A DNA stretch of 64,000 nt from Ditylenchus dipsaci. Its lineage: Eukaryota > Nematoda > Chromadorea > Rhabditida > Anguinidae. Positions 56,803-64,000 of this stretch are shown piece after piece. The notes under the pieces are model-generated. The model saw only the letters and a list, made by a program, of their open reading frames with translations. It searched no databases and was not told where the DNA came from. Made by a program: the position numbers and the translations under genes. The stretch lies in NCBI GenBank assembly GCA_004194705.1, contig SADC01001288.1, positions 620,001-684,000 on the forward strand, given 5' to 3'. Position 1 is the stretch's first letter, and each line of letters starts with the position of its first letter.

Positions 56803-58022
56803 CATACCTGCACCAGCGCCAGCGCCGGCGCCAAGCGCCAGCGCCGGCGCTGGCGCTGCCGCCGGCGCCGGCGCTGTTTTTAAAAATGCCTGGCGGCGCC
56901 GCCAGGCGCCGGCGCCAAAATTTTTTGGAGCCTGGCGCCGGCGCTGGCGCCGGCGCTGGCGCTGGCGGCGATTTTTTTTATGATGTTGGCGCTGGCGCCG
57001 GCGATGGCGCTGCCGCCGGGTGATGGAACAGCCAAGTGGTTGAACAGCCTTCTATTTTCGACTTGGAACTGTCATGCTCAGAAAACATATTGGAGCGGGT
57101 GAAACGGAGCAAATAACAAGATTTTTCGAGGAAATATCTAACGAAAATCTGGAAATTGAACGTGATTCTGGTGATTTTTGGAAAGCTCATTCAAAGGTTA
57201 TGCAAAAATACTTGATTGAAATTCAAATTTTTGTAAAAAAATTTATAGATCTATCCATCAACTTCTAAGCTAGCATTTGAAATACCGTATTTACTGTGTT
57301 AAGTCCCCATGGGGAGTTATTTTTCAACCTCTAAAAAATCGAAAAATTTTAAGGTCGACTTTGAGATTTTTGGGTGCTCAACTAAAATCTGAAAAGTGTA
57401 ATCAGGTAAACTCACGGCAACTAAGAAAAGGCAAAAAACAGATTTGCGAAATGTTCGCTCTAGGCTGAGATATAAGGTCCGTAGGGTGGGGGCTTATTAG
57501 AGGGTGGGAGTTTATACAGTAAATACGGTACTGCCAATACCAGCAAGTTCAGGGGCGGTTGAACGCATGTTCAGCATTATGTCAATGGTATCTACTGGAC
57601 GAAAAAAATCTACTGCAGCAACTCTTTCAAATAGCAAAACACTTCTTGTCTATAACTCTCATTTAATCAAATTATAATTTTCTGTAGTACTTTTGCAGGA
57701 ATTGTTCTTTTACCATTAAAAAAGTGAGCAATTAATCAATAAACAAAAAAGTGTTGCATTGATTGATATTTTTGGAATTAAAAAGCAAAAACACTCACTA
57801 AACATTTCAAAACACGTTTTATGGCGCTGGCGCCGAAATTTTCGACTGGCGCTGGCGCCGGTGGCGAAAATTTGACCACCTAGCGCCGGCGCTGGCGGCG
57901 CCGCCGCGCCGGCGCTGTTTTTAAAAATGCCTGGCGGCGCCGCCAGGCGCCGGCGCCGAAATTTTTTTGAGCCTGGCGCCGGCGCTGGCGCTGGCGCCGA
58001 TTTTTTTGAGCGTGCAGGTATG
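56803..58022. mobile_element. hAT derivative with GCGCCGGCGC arms (level 4), TSD GTCGCAAG
   Basis: CATACCTGCAC and its complement, with exact GTCGCAAG at 56795-56802 and 58023-58030. Both arms are about 200 bp of GGCGCYGGCGC runs. Between them lies the 3' part of a hAT transposase gene: RFFEEISNENLEIERDSGDF (about 57120), an intron, IYPSTSKLAFEI (from 57250), then LPIPASSGAVERMFSIMSMV to a stop near 57680, the hAT C-terminal dimerisation domain. The CCGTATT MITE interrupts it at 57283. Confidence 0.85.
57285..57528. mobile_element. CCGTATT-family MITE (level 5), TA TSD
   Basis: CCGTATTTACTGTGTTAAGT and its partner, TA on both sides (57283-57284, 57529-57530). It sits inside the hAT C-terminal exon; deleting it with one TA gives an uninterrupted frame from LAFEI to LPIPASS, which fixes the order of events. 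Confidence 0.9.
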
Positions 58023-60398
58023 GTCGCAAGCTGGTTCTGGATCAATCAAATATTGGTTTTCGAGCATGTCTAAGGATCAGCAAGAAGATCTCGACGTTTT
58101 GTTGACTCGGCGTTTTTTCATTTATTTTTGTTCATAATCACTTTTATCATTCAGGGTTTTGCAACAGGCAACATCGCGCCATTTCTTTTAGAATCCATCA
58201 ATGCAACGTCTTCTGAAGTGGATGGGCAGATTGAACGGACGCAACACACTAGTTGGTTTTTAGCAGGGCTTATTGTGAAACTGCTTTGATTTGGTGGAAT
58301 TTGGCGGTGGAAACGGCCTCCCAGGTGACGTTCATCAAGCATAATCTCATGCTGGAGTACGCTCATTTATTTAAGTCAACCGTAAAAGAACAGAAAGTAG
58401 AAGAAGCGATGGAAGAACGAAATGAAGAAATTGATGAAGAAACTAACACATTTGAGGATGAATTTGATCTATTTATGCATGATTTTGATTGAGTTGTTAT
58501 GTTTTTCTGTATAAAGTTCTTTATCAAATTTTCCCGATTTTTTCCCGACTTTGGGAATTTTCCCGGGAAATTTCCCGGGAACTTTCCGTGTTTGAATTTT
58601 CCCGGGAAACTACCAACCCTAGCAAGGACAGTGATGGTGGTAAGCTTTCTTCTTCTACGTCACTTCTTTTCTCTGACTTTCAATCTTTCCAACTTTTAAG
58701 GAATCTTCGGCAAATGCTCTTTCAAAGAGGCTCTTGATCGCAAGGTCCTTAATCTGCCAGAAGCAAAGAAACTTCCTGGAACTGATGTTTTCACACCTCC
58801 TTTCATTGTCGGAGATGCAGCGTTCCCTTTGAGAGACAACATTATGCGACCGTTTCCTGGAAACGAGTTGGACTACGGAAAAAGAATTTTCAATTACAGG
58901 TATGCCTTAGCTTTGATTTCTGAATTTCATTTATCTTCAACATCTAAGACTGTCTCGTGCTCGTAGAGTTATCGAAAACTTTTTCGGTATTCTGTCCATC
59001 AAGTGGAGAGTATTGCTGTCACGTATCGAAACAAGCGTGGAAGTATCAGACAAGATCGTCTGGGCGGTTCTCGCACTACACAACTTCTTGATCATGGAGG
59101 GGAAGCTAAACACTGCAGGTTTGCTAGTGATCTTAATTCAGATTTTAAAAAATTCATCTGTATTTTTTTAGCGCTCGCAGATATCGGAGATGAGAACAAC
59201 GGGCCGTGGAGAACAATCGTAGCGCCACTTCTAGCGATGCCGCAACAGCAGCCAATGATGAGGAGGTGTACAGCATCTGGAAAAGAAGTTCGTCAAAAGC
59301 TGGTCGACTACTATACCAATGTTGGAGCCGTCGAATGGCAGGATGCTGCTATTGGGAACAATGAAATATGAAAAATGTGAGAATATTTTTGAAATTTGTT
59401 CATATACCGTTGTTAGTGCTTTGTCCGCTATTACTGTTACATGTTTTTGTTGATAAATAAATCATTTTGAGATGTGTTGTCTAATATTAGGCTGTTTTGG
59501 TGTGATTCGGGGTAGTTTCTGCAAATTTTAAAAGGATTTGACCTGGGAACGACCTGTGTACCACCTTGAAGATACCATGAAGTGTACCATGAAGATACCA
59601 CCATGAAGATAACCACTGCCAAGATACCCCCCTGGTACAACCGCCAAGGTACCAAGGTACTACTACAGTCGAACCTGGATCACCTTGCGCATCACCTGGG
59701 TACCACAACTTGGTTAACATAAACTGAGTACAAGCCAATGAGTACTATTAACTGTGTGCTGAAACATCGATACTACCGTACTGTACTGAAAAAATACAGA
59801 ACTGAACACTTGGTAATCTAACCTTGTATTTGTTGACTGACAAAATCGTCGTAATATAGTTCGAGGTAGACAATCGGAGTAATTCGATGTAATTGAGCTA
59901 CACCGAGAAAATGTACCCAAAAATATATATATGAGCTACAAAACAACAACAAAAACAAGTCTGAAATAAAACCTTGGGTTGAAGCAAATGGTTTGAAGGA
60001 GTAAAATAAGGCCTATTGAAAAACAGGGTGTGAGATTTACAACTAGTGTGAGATTTGCCCACACCCGCACCCACACCCGCTCCCACACCCACACTCATCA
60101 TTGTGAACACGAGTGCGTGTGCGGGTGTGGGTCTGAGTGTGAGTGCGGGATTTTCAAACGCAATTGTGAACACGAGTGCGGGTGCGGGTGTGGGTCTGAG
60201 TGTGGGTGCGGGATTTTGAGTGTTCACAATAGAGAGTGTGGGTGTGGGTGCGAGATTTTGTTTTATTGTGAACGTGCCTTAAACTTTCATCTGCGCTATT
60301 ATAGAGACAAAAATATTATTAAATAAGAGCTAAAATATAAAAAGTATCCAAAAATTTTCAAATATGCATAACGCCAAGCCGACAACCCTAGTCAAAAT

Positions 60399-61531
60399 AA
60401 TTGACTTAAAATACTTTCATTGCTTGTCTGCTTCCATACCATCCTTCACTGCCCCATTTGGCAAATAATTAAGGAAACGAATATAAATAGGAAGAGAGAG
60501 AGAGAGAGTATGTGGGTGAGCCAAGCAGAAGTTTCTCTCTAACTGAAAGTGTTGGCCAGCTTTCTTTTTCTCTGTTTCCCATATGTTTTTGTTTCCTCTA
60601 AAAAACCATGCAACAGACCCAGGTTTGTTGTTTTATTTGGGGTTCTTTAGATATGAGTTTTAAGATTGCCTTAGCTGCCCGCTTAGCTTATCCATGTGAG
60701 ATCCCATGAATCTGTTAAATTATGCATAAGTTGCAAATTCTATTATAGTCAACCCTCAATATAACGACCCCCACCTCAAGTTCGTTCCCGCATATGGTAC
60801 AATACTTTTTTACACTGATTTTTATATTTTTTTGCGAGTTGTCTTTGGCTAGTCGTGAATTGTCTCACTTTCCACATATTATACTAGAACAGTACTTTTT
60901 GTGGCTCGAATTATCGTTTTGCCCTTTGCTCTTAATTTTTATGTATATTTTTAAGGACCATCGCCACCCGCCCCGCAAATTCAATTTTTTTCGGATTCTT
61001 AACTCAAGCCAAAGACAAAACAAAATTTTGCGTCACGAAAAAGTATATTTTACACACACTTACGGCCCACCCTTTTTCAAAGAACATTCTTCCTGTCCTC
61101 CACCCACAAATGTTTTTTTACACGTACAAAAATCCGGCAACTAATCACAATAGTGCTTATCTTCCTCAATAATGCTACTTTTTGTTTGCTCGACATTTTT
61201 GTCATCGTTTTCAGAGCAATTTATAGCCTTTTATTTATTTTAGAGGTGTTCTTCGCCCTTTTGAGAAGCAAAAGCATTGTAGTCTGTGTTGTACAAATGT
61301 TAACCGTGCCATACTGAGTCACTTGATTCCGCATTTATTCCCATCTCTTGTTTTCTTTTTCTAATCAGGCATAAACAAAGGGAATTACCCTCCTCTATGA
61401 TTTTGATCACTCCTAATTGTCGCCGATATTTCTTCTACAACAAACAATAACAACAGCATTTTTCGCTTGTGAAACTCAAGTAAATCCATCAACTATTTTG
61501 AAAACACCAACTCTTACTGGAATAATTTACA
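60399..61531. other. Upstream region of the transporter gene
   Basis: 60479-60530 has a GAGAGAGA tract. At 60749 is a single mariner-like end (AGTCAACCCTCAATATAACG). A T/C-rich stretch precedes the gene. No exon recognised; an upstream non-coding exon is possible. Confidence 0.35.
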
Positions 61532-63365
61532 ATGACCTTTTCTCTATTGTCTGGACGCTCAGCCGATCCAGTAGCCAAGGCGTTGACAGCCCTGGGTCCT
61601 AATGTGAGGATATGCATGGTGATCTTCGGAGCTGTTATGATCCATTTATCTTTGGGAACTTATCACACTTTTGGTGGGTTATTTTTTAGTAATTAGGAAA
61701 TTCAATGGGTTTTTTTATTGAAGATGCTGCGGAAAAGTAGGGCTGGATTTGATGGGGTTTTTTCATATCGTCCGGTTAAAAAACTCGTTTTTCGGTTTAT
61801 AAGCCTGAAAACCCGTTTTCTGTTTTTTGAACAAATCCAACGCTACGGAAAAAGATCTAAAACCCTAAAAGTACATGAACCAAAGTGGGGCATTTTTTTA
61901 TTAGGATATGTGAAAAATGTCTCTTTCTGCAAATTTTTTGCATTAAACCTTTCCATTTTTGAGACTAAAGAACCCTATTTCCGAAATTTGAGTTGGTCGT
62001 CCTAGACAAGGCCTCTGGATGTTCGGCCCAAACTCGGCAACCGGACATTTTGTAAAATTTGTGTAATTTGGCCGCGGACATTTTGTAAAATTTTTCGGTG
62101 CGATTAGTGCGAAAGAACCGAATTTTTACAAAATGTCCGCGGACAAATTGTACACATTTTACAAAATGTTCGGTTGCCCTAAGTTCATCGGTAAGACTGC
62201 CAGTCAACCGAAAATTTCGGTCCGCTTAAGTGCAAAACATGAGCGAACCGAAAATTTTGATTGACCAGACGCACATAAAAAAATGATGGTTTTTGTCCAA
62301 AAGAATGAACTGACAGCTCAAATCTAAAATCTTCAGTTTGATTCTTTTATAGGAAACATGCTCCCATACATGGCTTCATATATGCGCAACTACACTGATA
62401 GCAGTATTCGCCTAGAACAACTCATTTGGATACCCACATTTCAAGGTTTGATCTGACTTTTAACCAATGCTGGCAATTTGAATCATTTCAATTTTTCACT
62501 GTTTTTTTATTTTAAACTATTAAGTAGTCAGCGATTTTTCGACCGCTACATACAATTTTTCCGCCTATTTTGTAGCTAAGATTCTGCTCTTCAAAATGGT
62601 GGGTCATTTTTGATCCGCCAAAATATTTTTCTAGGGTTTTGATCCAGATTTCTGTCTCAAAAATGATCTATTTTTTACCCTTGTAATTTGAATCATTTTT
62701 TGACTATTTGCTACTTTTTTTTTGTACGGCCGGTATTTTTCACATTATATATCATTCGATCGCAAATATCGTCAGCTACAAAACATGTTTCAACATATCA
62801 GCAGTTTTGTCATTTTAGAAAAAAATGTCTTATAATGATTCAAATTAAATTTAATTTGAATCATTATAAGAAAATTTTTTTTCTAAAATCACAAAACTGC
62901 TGATATGTTGAAACATGTTTTGTAGCTGACGATATTTGCGATCGAATGATATATAATGTGAAAAAATTCCGGCCGTACAATAAAAGTAGCAAATAGTCAA
63001 AAAATGATTCAAATTACAAGGGTAAAAAATAGATCATTTTTGGGATATAAATCTGGATCAAAACCATAGAAAAATATGTTGGCGGATCAAAAATGACCCA
63101 CCATTTTGAAGAGCAGAACCTTAGCTACAAAATAGGCGGAAAAATTGTATGTAACGGTTGAAAAATCGCTGACTACTTAATAGTTTAAAATAAAAAACAG
63201 TGAAAAATTGAAATGATTCAAATTGCCAGCACTGCTTTTCACTAGTCAAAGATACATGGAAAAAATATTTTCAGGCTGTTTCCCATTTGCTATGGTAATT
63301 GGTGGCTATTTGTCTTCTAAACTGGGTCCCAGACTAGCAGCCGCCATAGGCTGTTTCATGATGTC
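61532..63365 (+). CDS. Major facilitator superfamily transporter, 5' part
   Basis: Three in-phase exons: 61532-61673, 62353-62445, 63275-63365; the gene continues past the window. Cytosolic start (MTFSLLSGRSADPV), TM1 (ICMVIFGAVMIHLSLGTYHT), then the MFS phrase FGNMLPYMASYMRNYTDSSI, IWIPTFQGCFPFAMVIGGYL (TM2), and the loop SSKLGPRLAAAIGCFMM, the equivalent of the conserved G-x-x-x-[DR]-R loop between TM2 and TM3. The pattern is closest to the oxalate/formate-antiporter or monocarboxylate-like MFS group; substrate unknown. Intron 1 holds a MITE with CGGACATTTTGTAAAATTT arms (62010-62175). Intron 2 is filled by a 764-bp palindrome. Confidence 0.8.
62466..63229. mobile_element. 764-bp palindrome in transporter intron 2
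   Basis: Arms of about 380 bp from GCTGGCAATTTGAATCATTT to its complement, centre near 62848 (AAATTAAATTTAATTTGAAT). Arms differ only in scattered bases. It contains TTTGTAGCTAAGATTCTGCT, the phrase seen in the Harbinger-type MITEs. No coding potential; target duplication not resolved. Confidence 0.75.
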
Positions 63366-64000
63366 GTAAGTTTCACTTCAGAAAACACCGAATTTATATG
63401 GAGTTTCAACTCAATACTTATTTGTCGCCGAAATCTTTTTTGACAGCCGATTTTATATGTGGCGAAAATTCCTTTTTTGTCCAAAACTAACGTCCAAACT
63501 GAAAATTATCCAAAACTATATATCGGACTAAGCATTTTTGTCGCTAGTATATATAACCCCCCCCCCCCCAGATTACATGACCTTATAAAAATTGCTGTAA
63601 CTACCCTTTCAAACAACAAGTTTAGGATTAGCCCTTATAGCTCGCCTACAATGGGATGTCGATGTGGAAGTCGGATGTCGAAGTAGGTAGTAGTGCTTAC
63701 AATGGGATGTCGAAGTACGATGTCGAAGTCGGTAGTGAGGTCGGAGTGCTTACAATGGCACTTCGACACCCTACTTCCAACTTCCTGCTTCCGACCTATA
63801 CATCCGACTTGCGACCTCGCTTAATAAAACAACAGGGGGACCAAGGCATTTTTTTGCCAAAATTTCACTTTTGTCCCAGATGTTGCCATATTCATTTACT
63901 CAGTTATTTTAGTCACTTAAGCAGTCTGAAGTGTTGTACTTTCCATAGTTTACTGAAACTTTTGCTCCTATCATAAATCTAGTTGCTCTCCGGCTAAAAT
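63366..64000. other. Transporter intron with repeats
   Basis: C-run at 63559-63570; direct and inverted GGGATGTCGAAGT / ACTTCGACACCC units at 63650-63800; the GGGGACCAAGGCA motif at 63837. No exon seen before the window ends. Confidence 0.45.

Larger units (their letters stand above)
56249..58621 (+). mobile_element. hAT transposon with BED finger (level 3), TSD GCAAGGAC
   Basis: TAGGGTTGGTGGACGGGAAA at the left and GGGAAACTACCAACCCTA at the right, with exact GCAAGGAC at 56241-56248 and 58622-58629. Subterminal GGGAAATTTCCCGGG palindromes lie at both ends. Coding remnants: RVPVAYCKFCYKE (about 56525) and NNATKMENHLK form a BED-type finger; VGAEARKEIDRQLKEL follows; after the inner insertion AGSGSIKYWFSSMSKDQQED, then LLESINATSS and the acidic tail EEAMEERNEEIDEETNTFED ending near 58490. 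No catalytic core is visible, so it is an internal deletion derivative. Confidence 0.85.
55492..59371 (+). pseudogene. PIF/Harbinger DDE transposase, split by a hAT insertion
   Basis: Exon 1 55492-55731 (MDARHLML...YESLLPVLKSHPEKFHEFLR). Exon 2 about 55769-56040 (AEERLMVTLRYLATGESFRS...FRLGFSTVSNIV, helix-turn-helix region). Exon 3 from 56096 (AIDGKHILLKAPTNTGSLHY, first catalytic Asp) to DVGNYGKD at 56248, where the 2,373-bp hAT sits. It resumes at 58630 with DGG, an intron, then IFGKCSFKEALDRKVLN...FIVGDAAFPLRDNIM (second Asp) to 58899, and RLSRARRVIENFFGILSIKW (catalytic Glu), LALHNFLI, ending at 59371. All three catalytic residues survive. The insertion and a one-base slip near 56175 make this copy non-functional as read. 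Confidence 0.85.
54065..60279 (+). mobile_element. PIF/Harbinger transposon (level 2), TAA TSD
   Basis: Ends AGCTACGTTCACAT and, inverted, AGGCACGTTCACAAT, with TAA at 54062-54064 and 60280-60282. Subterminal arrays of CACCCACACYC and TTCACAATGAGATTTTGAAA lie at both ends (54090-54290, 60055-60260). It carries the two genes typical of the superfamily, a MADF/Myb-like protein and a DDE transposase, and is interrupted by the hAT at 56249-58621. 59530-59690 holds TACCATGAAGA repeats. Confidence 0.9.
53745..60390. mobile_element. Outer hAT MITE (level 1 of the nest), TSD GTCAAAAT
   Basis: TAGGGTTGTCGGCTTGGCG at 53745 and CGCCAAGCCGACAACCCTA ending at 60390, with exact GTCAAAAT at 53737-53744 and 60391-60398. 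The native element is a palindrome: left arm to 53890, loop with GGCTTGCCCAAGCC, right arm from 54030. The right arm was split at GATTC-TAA-ACTTTCATC by the Harbinger insertion (54065-60279). Removing it rejoins the palindrome exactly. Confidence 0.9.

Overview
The window is a piece of a nematode nuclear chromosome. Evidence: a ground-like (grl) secreted protein, a family known only from nematodes; many short GT-AG introns with TTTCAG-type acceptors; likely spliced-leader acceptors a few bases before start codons; three U2 snRNA genes; an AT-rich background. The species cannot be named from sequence alone.

Layout of host genes: a grl gene (3547-6676, +), tRNA-Gln(CUG) (6978-7049, -), an ionotropic-glutamate-receptor-like gene (10833-16388, +) with U2 snRNA genes just upstream and an inverted U2 pair inside an intron, a short Utp12-domain (WDR43/UTP5-like) gene (17465-18509, -), a mitochondrial-type glutaminase (24277-30666, -), a small coiled-coil gene (31613-32987, -), a large unrecognised helical gene (36985-44414, -), mitochondrial translation initiation factor IF-2 (49127-52924, -) and the first exons of a major-facilitator transporter (61532-63365, +, runs off the window). 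These are unlinked housekeeping and neuronal functions, with no operon logic visible.

Much of the rest is DNA transposons, many still flanked by readable target-site duplications (TSDs). hAT-type elements have 8-bp TSDs, PIF/Harbinger-type have TAA or TTA, Tc/mariner-like MITEs have TA, and MULEs have 8-9 bp. Most small copies are near-perfect foldbacks, and many of their arms are built from tandem copies of one short self-complementary motif. The most striking loci are (1) 53745-60390, a five-deep nest in which a hAT MITE holds a PIF/Harbinger transposon with MADF and DDE genes, which holds a BED-finger hAT, which holds another hAT derivative, which holds a TA-flanked MITE; and (2) 44996-47396, a MULE with 80-bp-scale inverted repeats whose gene has a MULE transposase part followed by an OTU-type cysteine protease part.

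Several otherwise well-conserved genes (IF-2, glutaminase, grl) are out of frame by one base, at homopolymer runs in the clearest cases. This looks more like consensus errors in the assembly than real gene decay, and exon models here should be read with that in mind.
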